Shown: positions 25,471 through 33,351 of the stretch, one piece after another | Layout: every line of letters begins with the position of its first letter | How positions within the stretch are numbered: position 1 is the stretch's first letter | Source: Gemmataceae bacterium | Lineage (GTDB): Bacteria > Planctomycetota > Planctomycetia > Gemmatales > Gemmataceae | Assembly: GCA_009692065.1 (NCBI GenBank) | Contig: SHZY01000003.1 | Coordinates: forward strand, 1 to 64,000 | Direction: 5' to 3' | Length of the DNA: 64,000 nt | Program-made: the position numbers and the translations under genes | The notes under the pieces: model-generated | What the model was told of the DNA's origin: nothing | Seen by the model: the letters and a program-made list of their open reading frames with translations, nothing else | Database searches by the model: none

Positions 25471-25989
25471 ATGAACGCAACCCTAGCGAACCGAACGGCG
25501 ACGCCCTTGACGCTGCACGCCTTCACGGCAGCGGATCTGATGGTGCCGAACCCGATCTCGCTGCGTGCCGAGGCTAAAGTGGCTGAGGCGATCGCGCTGT
25601 TCACCGCTAAGCGGATCACCGCCGCTCCGGTGATCGATGAATCAGGCCGGCCCATCGGCGTCGTGAGCGGATCCGACTTGCTGATCCATCATCGCGAGAA
25701 TGACCGGGAGAAGGAAAGGGCCGCGGCGGGGAAGCCTGACTACTTCTTCGCGCCGACCTTCGAGATGGTAGATGCGTCGCGTGAATATCCGTCGGGCACG
25801 CGGCCAACCGTTGCCGACTTGATGACACCCGCCGTATTCGCCGTCACGCCGGATACGCCGGTGCGTCGCGTCGTCAGCGATATGCTCGGCCTGCACGTGC
25901 ATCGTCTGTTTGTCGTCGATGAAGCCGGCGTCCTCGTCGGCGTCATCAGCACGATGGATGTCCTCAAGCACCTGCGATCGGAAGATTGA
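25471..25989 (+). CDS. CBS domain pair protein
   Basis: The protein has 172 residues from the ATG at 25471, with an excellent AAGGAGGT 6 bases upstream. The first CBS motif covers about 19-60 (ADLMVPNPISLRAEAKVAEAIALFTAKRITAAPVID, then IGVVSGSDLL). The second covers about 113-165 (VADLMTPAVFAVTPDTPVRRVVSDMLGLHVHRLFVVD, then VGVISTMDVLKHL). A charged insertion (HHRENDREKERAAAGK) lies between them. It is likely to be a nucleotide-binding regulatory protein. Similarity to the preceding gene suggests an old duplication. Confidence 0.9.
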   Translation: MNATLANRTATPLTLHAFTAADLMVPNPISLRAEAKVAEAIALFTAKRITAAPVIDESGRPIGVVSGSDLLIHHRENDREKERAAAGKPDYFFAPTFEMVDASREYPSGTRPTVADLMTPAVFAVTPDTPVRRVVSDMLGLHVHRLFVVDEAGVLVGVISTMDVLKHLRSED

Positions 25990-26016
25990 TTCTGTCAAGC
26001 ACGCAGGTCCATTTGG

Positions 26017-26072
26017 TTAGCCGAACGCGCAAGCGACGGAATTAATGACCCGTCGCTTGCGCGTCCGGCTAA
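26017..26072. repeat. Palindrome, CGCTTGCGCG family, upstream of pcrA
   Basis: TTAGCC...CGACGG arms at 26017-26039 and 26050-26072 are complementary with one mismatch in 23. The right arm region is identical over 27 bases to 5364-5390, about 21 kb away. Confidence 0.92.
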
Positions 26073-26133
26073 CGAGTTGTCTACAAATACAATAGGAGGA
26101 ACGATTTCAGGATGCACGACGGAGACCCGCACG

Positions 26134-28377
26134 ATGCCGGCAACGTTCGACGAGATTCTCGCCAGCTTGACCGAAAACCAGCGCGAGGCAGTCTTGCATG
26201 TGGATGGGCCGCTCCTGGTGCTCGCGGGGCCGGGCAGCGGCAAGACGCGCGTAATTACTTGCCGCATCGCCCATCTCATCCATCAGGGCATCAGGCCGCA
26301 GCAGATCCTTGCGATCACGTTCACCAACAAAGCCGCCGGCGAGATGAAGCAACGCGTCGAGGCGATGCTTCCCGGCCGGGGTATCTGGATCAGCACGTTC
26401 CATAGCCTCGGCGTGCGCCTGCTGCGTCAGTACGCGGATCGGCTAGGGCTCGATCGCAACTTCACGATCTACGACCAGTCCGACCGTGTCCGCCTGGTGA
26501 AGTCCGCACTGGAAGCCGCCGAGATCGACAACGTCCGCTTCACGCCCGATACCATCCAGGGCGCGATCAGCAAGGCGAAGAGCCAGCTGCTGCTCCCCGA
26601 TCAGTATGCGAAGCAGGCGAACGATTATTTCAAGCAAATCGTCGCGCAGGTCTACCCCGTTTACGAGAAGAAGATGCGCGACGCCAACGCGCTCGACTTC
26701 GACGACCTCTTGCTCTGGCCCGCGCTTGCCCTCAAGAACGATGCCGAGATGCGTGCCGAGCTGGACGCGCGCTTTCGCTACGTGCTGATCGACGAGTATC
26801 AGGACACGAACAAGGCGCAGTACGCGATCGCACGCGGCTTGACGGTGGATCATCCAAATCTTTGCGTGGTCGGCGATCCCGATCAATCGATCTACCGCTG
26901 GCGCGGCTCCGACTTGCGCAACATACTCGACTTCGAGCACGATTTCCCGCAAGCCCGCGTCATCACGCTGGGCGAAAACTTCCGCAGCACCAAGGCTATC
27001 CTGCGCGTCGCCGATCATCTCATCGCCAACAACCGCGAACGCAAGCCGAAGACGCTCTATACCGCGAACGTCGAGGGTTCAAAGGTCGGTTGCATCCTTT
27101 GCGAGACCGGGTTGGAAGAGGCCGATCTGGTCGTCAAGCGTATTCGCGAAGCTGTTGAATCAGGCGGCCGACACTACCGCGACTTCGCCATCCTGCTGCG
27201 GCTCAACGCCTTGTCGCGTGCTCTGGAAACCGCGTTCGTCCGCCAGCGGGTACCGTTTCAGATCGTGCGCGGCGTTGCCTTCTTTGAACGCAAGGAAAAC
27301 CGCGACATCCTCGCCTATCTGCGCTTGCTGCTCAACCCGAGGGACAACCTCTCGTTCCTGCGCGCCGTCAACGAACCGGCCCGCGGCATCGGCAAGACCT
27401 CGCTGGAGCATCTGCAAAATTACGCCGGTCCGCGCGAGATGAGCCTGCTGAGCGCTGCCGAGCAAGTCGAAAAGATTCCCGCCATCAAAGGCAAGGCCGC
27501 GACCGGGCTGAAGGCATTCGCAAAACTCATAGCTGAGCTGCGCGAAGTTCTGAGCGCCACGCCCGACGAGGTCATGCGCAAGGTGATCGAACGCTCCGGC
27601 TATAGCCGCATGCTGAAGGCATCGAGTGACAGCGAGGATCAGCAGCGGTTGGCTAACGTCGAAGAGCTCGTGACGGCGGCGCATCAGTTTCACGAGGAGG
27701 ATAATAGCCGAACCATCGCCGATTTCCTGGAGAACATCACCCTCGCCAGCGATGTCGATGCCTGGGACGAGAAGCAAGACTGCGTCGCGGTGATGACATT
27801 GCACGCAGCGAAGGGCCTGGAATTCCCAGTCGTCTACATGATGGCGATGGAGCAGGGCATCTTGCCGCACGAACGCAGTTTGAACAGCGACGCCGAAATC
27901 GAAGAGGAACGCCGGCTCGCCTTTGTCGGCATCACACGCGCGCAGGAGGAAGTGTACCTGTCCTATGCGCGCATGCGTGAATTTCGCGGGCAGACGAACT
28001 ACACGATCCCAAGCATGTTCCTGGAGGAATTGCCGCCCGGCGATATCGAAGAAATCGATCTCTCTTCCAGCGGCAGCAACCACGGCAACGCCGCCGAGTC
28101 GTGGCGCAACAGCACCGCGAAGGCCAGCCAGGGCTGGTACGACACCGGTTTCAAAGCGAGCGCCGGGCGCAAACCGCCGGACGAAGATCCCTTCCATGAA
28201 GCCCCCCCCACCGGCTACGAAGTCGGTGCCTTGGTGCATCACGATGCCTACGGAGTGGGCAAGATCACCGACGTCTCGGGGCAGGGGGCCCTGCGCAAGC
28301 TGACGATCCGGTTTTCGGGCGGCGAGCGCACCTTCCTCGCTGCCAAGGCGAAGCTGGCGGTGGTGCAGCCGGGGTGA
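26134..28377 (+). CDS. pcrA: UvrD/PcrA-type ATP-dependent DNA helicase
   Basis: The protein has 747 residues from the ATG at 26134 (MPATFDEILASLTENQREAV). An in-frame ATT at 26104 directly after AGGAGGA is possible but not preferred. SF1 motifs are Walker A AGPGSGKT (31-38), motif Ia FTNKAAGEMKQRV, motif II DEYQDTN, motif III VGDPDQSIYRWRGSD, motif IV GENFRSTKAIL, motif V TLHAAKGLEFPVV, and motif VI FVGITRAQEEV. The C-terminus has the PcrA-type tail (GALVHHDAYGVGKITDVSG). It unwinds DNA 3' to 5' in repair and replication restart. Length and motif set are complete. Confidence 0.95.
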   Translation: MPATFDEILASLTENQREAVLHVDGPLLVLAGPGSGKTRVITCRIAHLIHQGIRPQQILAITFTNKAAGEMKQRVEAMLPGRGIWISTFHSLGVRLLRQYADRLGLDRNFTIYDQSDRVRLVKSALEAAEIDNVRFTPDTIQGAISKAKSQLLLPDQYAKQANDYFKQIVAQVYPVYEKKMRDANALDFDDLLLWPALALKNDAEMRAELDARFRYVLIDEYQDTNKAQYAIARGLTVDHPNLCVVGDPDQSIYRWRGSDLRNILDFEHDFPQARVITLGENFRSTKAILRVADHLIANNRERKPKTLYTANVEGSKVGCILCETGLEEADLVVKRIREAVESGGRHYRDFAILLRLNALSRALETAFVRQRVPFQIVRGVAFFERKENRDILAYLRLLLNPRDNLSFLRAVNEPARGIGKTSLEHLQNYAGPREMSLLSAAEQVEKIPAIKGKAATGLKAFAKLIAELREVLSATPDEVMRKVIERSGYSRMLKASSDSEDQQRLANVEELVTAAHQFHEEDNSRTIADFLENITLASDVDAWDEKQDCVAVMTLHAAKGLEFPVVYMMAMEQGILPHERSLNSDAEIEEERRLAFVGITRAQEEVYLSYARMREFRGQTNYTIPSMFLEELPPGDIEEIDLSSSGSNHGNAAESWRNSTAKASQGWYDTGFKASAGRKPPDEDPFHEAPPTGYEVGALVHHDAYGVGKITDVSGQGALRKLTIRFSGGERTFLAAKAKLAVVQPG

Positions 28378-28418
28378 ATTTGTAAAAAAAAAACACACTC
28401 ACAAAGGAGATCCCTACC

Positions 28419-28869
28419 ATGAGACTGCTTTTTGCAATCCTGGGTCTGCCTTCTCGGCATGTCGACCATTGCCACAGCCCAACCCGCCGCTCTGGGCCCG
28501 CCGTCGGCCTTCAAGATCGTCGTTAGCACCAAGCCGGAAAAAGGAGAGCTGACCTACATCGAGACCATCACGAAACTTGTGCCGGTACAGAAGGAAATTG
28601 CCGTCATGCAGAACGGCCAGATCGTCAAGAAGGTGGTAACCGAATACGTCAGGGAAATTGTCCAAGAATACAGGCTCATCGACATTGCCAAGAGCCGCGT
28701 CATCACGCCCGACGGCAAACAATTGCCAATCGACGAAGTATGGAAGCGATTGAAAGCCAACACGGCCTTCGCTCTGGCCGCCGATTCCAACACGCCGGCG
28801 CAGGCCTATATGCGGGCGTTGAATGCCGAGACGCTTGTGATCATTCAGGGGCCGCCGAAGAAGAACTAA
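28419..28869 (+). pseudogene. Small exported protein with a one-base frameshift in its signal peptide
   Basis: A strong AAAGGAGA site precedes the ATG at 28419, which reads MRLLFAILG and then drifts into a non-protein-like frame. The main frame (to 28869) has LLGMSTIATAQPAALG, the end of a signal peptide, but no good start of its own (first ATG at 28459). Removing one G from the GGG at 28443-28445 joins the two into a normal signal peptide with an ATA-Q cut site. The mature part (about 120 residues; YIETITKLVPVQKEIAVMQNGQIVKKVVTEYV) has no recognised domain. It may be a sequencing error or a recent mutation. Confidence 0.6.
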
Positions 28870-28873
28870 CCCT

Positions 28874-28917
28874 CTTCGTTTAGCGCCCGCATGGCGCCGC
28901 GCGGGCGCTAAACGAAG
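28874..28917. repeat. Palindrome, TTCGTTTAGCGCCCG family, perfect 17-base arms
   Basis: Arms at 28874-28890 and 28901-28917 are exact complements around a 10-base loop. It lies between the small exported protein and the isomerase gene. Confidence 0.92.
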
Positions 28918-28930
28918 ACCGGAGAACCTC

Positions 28931-29773
28931 ATGTTCACGATCAGCGCCTTCGCCGACGAAATCGATCCCGATCCGCTCAAGCAGATCGACATCCTGAAAT
29001 CGTGCAACGTTGGCCACATCGAGTTCCGCTCGATTCTCGGCACCAACGTGCTCAGCCTGACCGATCTGCAAATCCAGGAGTTCAAGTCGCTCCTGGACAA
29101 GCACGGCTTCAAGCTCAGCGCTATTGGTTCCCCGATCGGCAAGATCAAGATCGACGAGCCGTTCGAGCCGCACCTGGCGAAATTCAGACGTGCCATCGAT
29201 CTGTGCGGCGTCTTCGGCACGAAAAACATCCGCATCTTCAGCTATTACCCGCCCGATAACTTCGACGGCAACTGGACTAAATGGCGCCCGGAAATCATGA
29301 ACCGCATGACGCAGAAGTGCGAACTGGCAGCCAAGGCCGGCGTGCGGCTGATCCATGAGAACGAACACAGCATCTACGGCGATTCGCCGGAGCGCGTCGC
29401 CGATCTGATGGCAACCTTGCGCAAATCGTTCAGCGCGGAGGTGGTCGGCGCCGTCCACGATCCGGCCAACTTCGTTTTCTGTGGCTACGACCCGTGGCAA
29501 GGCTGGCTGGCGTCGAAGCCGTGGCTGGTGCATTTCCACATCAAGGATTGGATTGCCGACGCCAAGCATGGCAGCCTCGCCGGCGAAGGGCAGGGCCGCA
29601 TTCCTGAAGTGATTGCCGACGCCGTCAAGATGGGCTACGCCGGCTTCGCGACGATGGAGCCGCACTTGCTCGGCGGCGGCCCGACCGGCGGCGTCACGGG
29701 GCCGGAGTTGTTTCCGAAAGCGGTGGCGGCGTTCAAGGCGATTCTCGATAAAGCCTGCGCGAAGTATCAATGA
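28931..29773 (+). CDS. Sugar phosphate isomerase/epimerase (xylose isomerase-like TIM barrel)
   Basis: The protein has 280 residues from MFTISAFADEID. The AP-endonuclease-2 type TIM barrel is shown by the order of putative metal ligands: E in LIHENEHSIYG, D in VHDPANF, H in HFHIKDW, and E in TMEPHL. The length fits the family. Such enzymes isomerise or epimerise ketoses, or act in inositol catabolism; the substrate is open. No secretion signal is seen. The gene ends 8 bases before a palindrome that precedes the CehA/McbA-like gene. Confidence 0.88.
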   Translation: MFTISAFADEIDPDPLKQIDILKSCNVGHIEFRSILGTNVLSLTDLQIQEFKSLLDKHGFKLSAIGSPIGKIKIDEPFEPHLAKFRRAIDLCGVFGTKNIRIFSYYPPDNFDGNWTKWRPEIMNRMTQKCELAAKAGVRLIHENEHSIYGDSPERVADLMATLRKSFSAEVVGAVHDPANFVFCGYDPWQGWLASKPWLVHFHIKDWIADAKHGSLAGEGQGRIPEVIADAVKMGYAGFATMEPHLLGGGPTGGVTGPELFPKAVAAFKAILDKACAKYQ

Positions 29774-29780
29774 ACCGGCA

Positions 29781-29855
29781 AGCCGAGGGCCGTGAGGCCC
29801 CGGTTTGCGGACCCTCTCGCCGTGGCAATCAACCGGGGCCTTACGGCCCTCGGCT
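29781..29855. repeat. Palindrome, AGCCGAGGGCCGT family
   Basis: Arms at 29781-29805 and 29831-29855 are complementary with one mismatch in 25. It fills the space between the isomerase stop and the next ATG at 29875, and the frame happens to be open through it. A related word occurs inside the WD40 gene at 17557-17596. Confidence 0.88.
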
Positions 29856-29874
29856 CGCCAAGCTCGCCGAACCA

Positions 29875-31347
29875 ATGACCCTCCAGCAAATTCACCTGCG
29901 CATCAACGACGCCGCCACCGGCCAGCCGACGCCCGTGCGTTTGCGCATCACCGACGCCGCCGGAACCTACTACGCTCCGTATGGCCGACTGACCGACTTC
30001 GCGACCGGCGTCAATCAAGACGTCGGCGGCAACGTCCAGATCGGCGCCAAGAAATGGGCGTACATCGACGGCACCTGCGAAATCCTATTGCCGCCGGACA
30101 CGCTGCATATCGAAATCGCGAAAGGCCCCGAGTACAAGCCGATTGACGAGGACGTCACGCTCCTTGCCGGCAAGATGTCCATGCGTTTCACGATCGAACG
30201 CTGGAGCGACGTCCGCAAGCAAGGCTGGAATTCGGGCGATACGCGCGTGCATTTCATGTCGCCGGACGCGGCGCTCTTGGAGGGGCAGGCGGAGGATGTG
30301 GCGGTGGTGAATTTGCTGGCAGCAGAGACCGACGATCGGGCAATCCCCAACATTCTTTCCTTCAGCGGCCAATCGTTTGCTCGCTCGGTGCCAACCTGTG
30401 GCGTCGCCGTGAATACGTTCAACGATTCGTCTTACGTGGGCAGGCTCGCTTTGCTGCACTGCCATCGCATTGTCTACCCGCTGAGCTGGCGCAGCGCGGA
30501 ATGCGATACCGAGTGGACGTTGGCCGACTGGTGTGATCAATGCCATCGCAAGAAAGGGTTGGTCATTTGGGCCTGCCCGCGAGGCTCCTTGACGGCCGAC
30601 TGTGACTATGGCGAACCGTTGGCCGACCTGGTCCTCGGCAAAATTGATGCCTTCGAAATATCCCCCGACGACGCCGGTCCTCATAGTGCCTTGGCCGACT
30701 ATTTACAACTTTGTGACGCCGGTCTAATCGTCCCGCTGGTCGGGGCGAGCGTCAAGAGCAGTAACCATTCCGAGCTCGGGGTCATGCGGACCTACGCGTA
30801 CATTCCTCCGGGCCAGGACTGTACCTATTCCAATTGGATTCAGGCGGTGCGGGACGGCCGAACCTTCATCAGTAATGGCCCGGTCCTGCAATGGACGATC
30901 GACGGCGCTGTGATTGGCGCAAGGTTGGTCGTGTCGCCAGAAGGCAAGACTGTGCAAATCCGCGCTGGTGCGGAAAGCTTGCTTCCATTTGACCACCTTG
31001 AGTTGCTGTGGAATGGCCAGATTCTTGCAACGGCCGCGCCGACTGGACGATCACCTTATCGCGTTGAGCTAGAGCATGAATTGGTGGTGCGAGCGAGCGG
31101 TTGGCTGGCGGCTCGCTGCACGACCGACCGAACGCACGGAACCGACTCCTTGCCGCTCGCGCACACTTCCGCCGTCGAGGTGTGTGTCAGCGAATCGCCG
31201 AGGCGGGCCGAGCCGGATGCCGTGAAGCATTTTTTGAGCGAACTCGATGGCATGTTGCGATTTGCAAGCAAGATTCCTCTCGGCGGCCGCTTGCGACGCG
31301 TCGTCGAAGAAGCGCGAACCATCCTCGCAAAAAAACTGTCCCCCTGA
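29875..31347 (+). CDS. CehA/McbA-like (PHP-type) metallohydrolase homologue with altered first metal motif
   Basis: The protein has 490 residues from the ATG at 29875. The 35 codons before it are palindrome-encoded and were left out. The N-terminal beta domain (about 1-110; IHLRINDAATGQPTPVRLRITD, then YAPYGRLTDF) is followed by a PHP-like part that begins GDTRVHFMSPDAALLEGQAEDV. Family members have GDTHVHF here, so the first His of the HxH metal pair is Arg. Later segments include LLHCHRIVYPL and FEISPDDAG. Activity as a metal-dependent hydrolase is therefore uncertain. No signal peptide is visible. Confidence 0.65.
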   Translation: MTLQQIHLRINDAATGQPTPVRLRITDAAGTYYAPYGRLTDFATGVNQDVGGNVQIGAKKWAYIDGTCEILLPPDTLHIEIAKGPEYKPIDEDVTLLAGKMSMRFTIERWSDVRKQGWNSGDTRVHFMSPDAALLEGQAEDVAVVNLLAAETDDRAIPNILSFSGQSFARSVPTCGVAVNTFNDSSYVGRLALLHCHRIVYPLSWRSAECDTEWTLADWCDQCHRKKGLVIWACPRGSLTADCDYGEPLADLVLGKIDAFEISPDDAGPHSALADYLQLCDAGLIVPLVGASVKSSNHSELGVMRTYAYIPPGQDCTYSNWIQAVRDGRTFISNGPVLQWTIDGAVIGARLVVSPEGKTVQIRAGAESLLPFDHLELLWNGQILATAAPTGRSPYRVELEHELVVRASGWLAARCTTDRTHGTDSLPLAHTSAVEVCVSESPRRAEPDAVKHFLSELDGMLRFASKIPLGGRLRRVVEEARTILAKKLSP

Positions 31348-31490
31348 CGCCGGTGTGCAGCCTCTCCGCACCTCCCCTCATGCATCGTAACCGATCGCAC
31401 GTCCGGATTCAAAGTCCGTTGCGGCGTTCGAGGGGAGTGTCCGCGTGTGTGTGTGAAACTTGCAAGCGCAAGGCAAGTCATCCTGGCGCA

Positions 31491-31506
31491 TGTTCCACGT
31501 GGAACA
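31491..31506. promoter_or_regulatory. parS-type centromere site
   Basis: TGTTCCACGTGGAACA is a perfect 16-base palindrome and matches the parS consensus TGTTNCACGTGNAACA, including the Pseudomonas-type TGTTCCACGTGGAAC form. It is intergenic (31348-31557), 16 bases upstream of the cimA -35 box. ParB binding and chromosome segregation would be the expected role. A local operator for cimA is the alternative. No second copy was noticed in the window. Confidence 0.75.
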
Positions 31507-31522
31507 TTCAGCGAGCTGCGAT

Positions 31523-31551
31523 TTGACAACCTGCGAGATTCGTCGTACTAT
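31523..31551 (+). promoter_or_regulatory. Near-consensus sigma-70 promoter of the cimA leader
   Basis: TTGACA (31523-31528) and TACTAT (31546-31551) are separated by exactly 17 bases. The expected start site falls around 31557-31559, which is on the ATG of the leader peptide, so the leader mRNA would be leaderless. Confidence 0.8.
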
Positions 31552-31557
31552 TTCACC

Positions 31558-31662
31558 ATGGCTAATTCAGTCCAGACTCTGATCCCGATCGCCATCAACG
31601 CCGCGCAGGGAGTGCGCGTTGCGGTAGAAGTGCGAGTTACGGTAGAAATCCTCCGGGGCTGA
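31558..31662 (+). CDS. Branched-chain-rich leader peptide of the cimA attenuator
   Basis: This is a 34-codon frame from the ATG at 31558 to the TGA at 31660-31662. It encodes 7 Val, 4 Ile and 2 Leu (13 of 34), clustered as LIPIAI and as VRVAVEVRVTVEIL. No Shine-Dalgarno precedes it because the promoter places the transcript start on the ATG. It ends 72 bases before cimA and just before a terminator. This is the classical design of an attenuation leader peptide, in which stalling at scarce Val/Ile/Leu codons changes RNA folding. The peptide itself probably has no function once made. Confidence 0.75.
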   Translation: MANSVQTLIPIAINAAQGVRVAVEVRVTVEILRG

Positions 31663-31719
31663 GGCGGCGCGTTCGTTGCCAGCGATATTCAGGCCCTGGA
31701 TTGATCTCCAGGGCTTTTT
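31652..31719 (+). terminator. Attenuator: intrinsic terminator with competing antiterminator
   Basis: The terminator stem is GCCCTGGA (31693-31700) with TCCAGGGC (31707-31714), a 6-base loop and TTTTT (31715-31719). The segment TCCGGGGC (31652-31659), covering the last codons of the leader peptide, can pair over 8 bases with the same 31693-31700 arm, including one G-U. A ribosome at the leader stop codon would mask 31652-31659 and allow termination. A ribosome stalled earlier, at LIPIAI, would leave it free to form the antiterminator. Confidence 0.78.
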
Positions 31720-31734
31720 GTTTGGACCGATCCC

Positions 31735-33351
31735 ATGACACGCATCCAAATCTACGACACGACGCTGCGCGACGGCAGCCAGGGCGAGGGGATCAACTTC
31801 TCGCTCCAGGACAAGCTGCTCATCACCAGGCGGCTCGACGAGCTCGGCGTCGATTATATCGAGGGGGGCTATCCGCTCTCGAACCCCAAGGATTTCGAGT
31901 ACTTTCAAGAAGTCCGCAAGTTGCCGCTCAAGCATGCCAAGGTCGCCGCCTTCGGCATGACACGCCGCAAGAACTGCGATCCAGCGGCCGACGTGTGCCT
32001 GAAAGCGATCATCGATTCGCATGCGGCCGTCATCACCATCGTCGGCAAGACGTGGGACATGCACGTCACCGAGGTGCTCGGCGCGACGCTCGACGAGAAC
32101 CTGCGCATGATTGCCGATTCCGTGCGCTACTGCAAATCGCAGCCGCACGTCGAGGAGGTGCTGTACGATGCGGAGCATTTCTTCGACGGCTTCAAGGCGA
32201 ATCCGCAGTACGCGTTCAAGACCTTGCAAGCGGCCCTCGACGGGGGCGCCCAAATGTTGATCCTGTGCGACACCAATGGCGGCATCTTGCCCGAAGACAT
32301 CGCGGCAGGCGTCAACAAGGTGAAGCAAGCGTTGCCAGGCATCGCGCTCGGCATTCATTGCCACAACGACTCGGATGTTGCCACTGCGAATTCGCTGGCC
32401 GCCGTCTACCAGGGGGCAACTCAGGTGCAGGGCACGATCAACGGCATCGGCGAACGCTGCGGCAATGCGGACCTCGTTTGCATCATCGCGAACCTGACAC
32501 TCAAGCGAGGCTACGAAATGCTGCGTCCCGGAAGTCTGCCGCACCTGACCGAGCTGTCGCGCTATGTATACGAGATTGCGAACATGAATTTTCGCAATGG
32601 CCAGCCCTTCGTCGGCACGAGCGCCTTCGCTCACAAGGGGGGCATGCATGCTCACGGCGTCGCGCGTGTGTCGGCCAGCTACGAACACATCGATCCGGCA
32701 CTCGTCGGCAATGAACGCCGCATCTTGATCAGCGAATTGTCAGGCCAGGCGAACATTCTGGTGAAGACCGCCAAGTACGCGATCGACAACAACAAGGAAC
32801 TCGGCGTCAAGCTGCGAGACATGGTGCAGGACCTGGAGAACCAGGGCTACGAGTTCGAGGCCGCCGAGGCGTCGTTCGACATTCTCGTCAAAAAGGCGCT
32901 CGGCGTCTATCGGCCCAAGTTCGAAAGGCTCAGCTATCACGTCAACGTCGAAATGCCGACGAGCGGCGCCTTGACGACGGAAGCAACCGTGAAAGTGCGG
33001 ATCGGCAATTCTGTCCAGCACACGGTTGCCGAAGGCGACGGCCCCGTCAATGCACTCGACAGTGCGCTCCGCAAGGCGATGCAGCAAGCGTATCCACGGT
33101 TGGCCGAGATGCAGCTTGTCGATTACAAGGTGCGCGTCGTCAATTCACGCGCTGGCACGGCGGCACGGGTGCGCGTCGTTATCGAATCACGCGATCACAC
33201 TGATGTCTGGGGCACCGTCGGTGTCAGTGAAAACGTCATCGAAGCAAGCTGGCTGGCGTTGGCCGACAGCTTTGAGTACAAATTGTTCAAGGACGAAGAA
33301 AATGCGAATCACGAAAACACGAAAGTACGAAAACACGAAAAAGAAGATTGA
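31735..33351 (+). CDS. cimA: (R)-citramalate synthase
   Basis: The protein has 538 residues. The HMGL-like TIM barrel shows YDTTLRDGSQGEG (7-19), the GGYPLSNPKDF segment, CDTNGG, HCHNDSDVATANSL (metal-binding HxH) and GTINGIGERCGNADL. The second half carries the LeuA-type allosteric domain (about 405-520). The GINFSLQDKL and GGYP wording and the length fit CimA rather than LeuA. It condenses pyruvate with acetyl-CoA to start the threonine-independent route to isoleucine. Expression appears to be controlled by the attenuator just upstream. The last 15 or so residues (NHENTKVRKHEKED) come from a palindromic repeat that contains the stop codon. Confidence 0.92.
   Translation: MTRIQIYDTTLRDGSQGEGINFSLQDKLLITRRLDELGVDYIEGGYPLSNPKDFEYFQEVRKLPLKHAKVAAFGMTRRKNCDPAADVCLKAIIDSHAAVITIVGKTWDMHVTEVLGATLDENLRMIADSVRYCKSQPHVEEVLYDAEHFFDGFKANPQYAFKTLQAALDGGAQMLILCDTNGGILPEDIAAGVNKVKQALPGIALGIHCHNDSDVATANSLAAVYQGATQVQGTINGIGERCGNADLVCIIANLTLKRGYEMLRPGSLPHLTELSRYVYEIANMNFRNGQPFVGTSAFAHKGGMHAHGVARVSASYEHIDPALVGNERRILISELSGQANILVKTAKYAIDNNKELGVKLRDMVQDLENQGYEFEAAEASFDILVKKALGVYRPKFERLSYHVNVEMPTSGALTTEATVKVRIGNSVQHTVAEGDGPVNALDSALRKAMQQAYPRLAEMQLVDYKVRVVNSRAGTAARVRVVIESRDHTDVWGTVGVSENVIEASWLALADSFEYKLFKDEENANHENTKVRKHEKED

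Noticed and set aside
27160-28398. 412-codon open frame antisense to pcrA
   Set aside because: It is a shadow of the high-G+C codon pattern, without recognisable domains, and overlaps a gene with all helicase motifs.
31567-32688. 373-codon open frame antisense to cimA and its leader
   Set aside because: cimA is unambiguous on the other strand, and the antisense product has no domain features.
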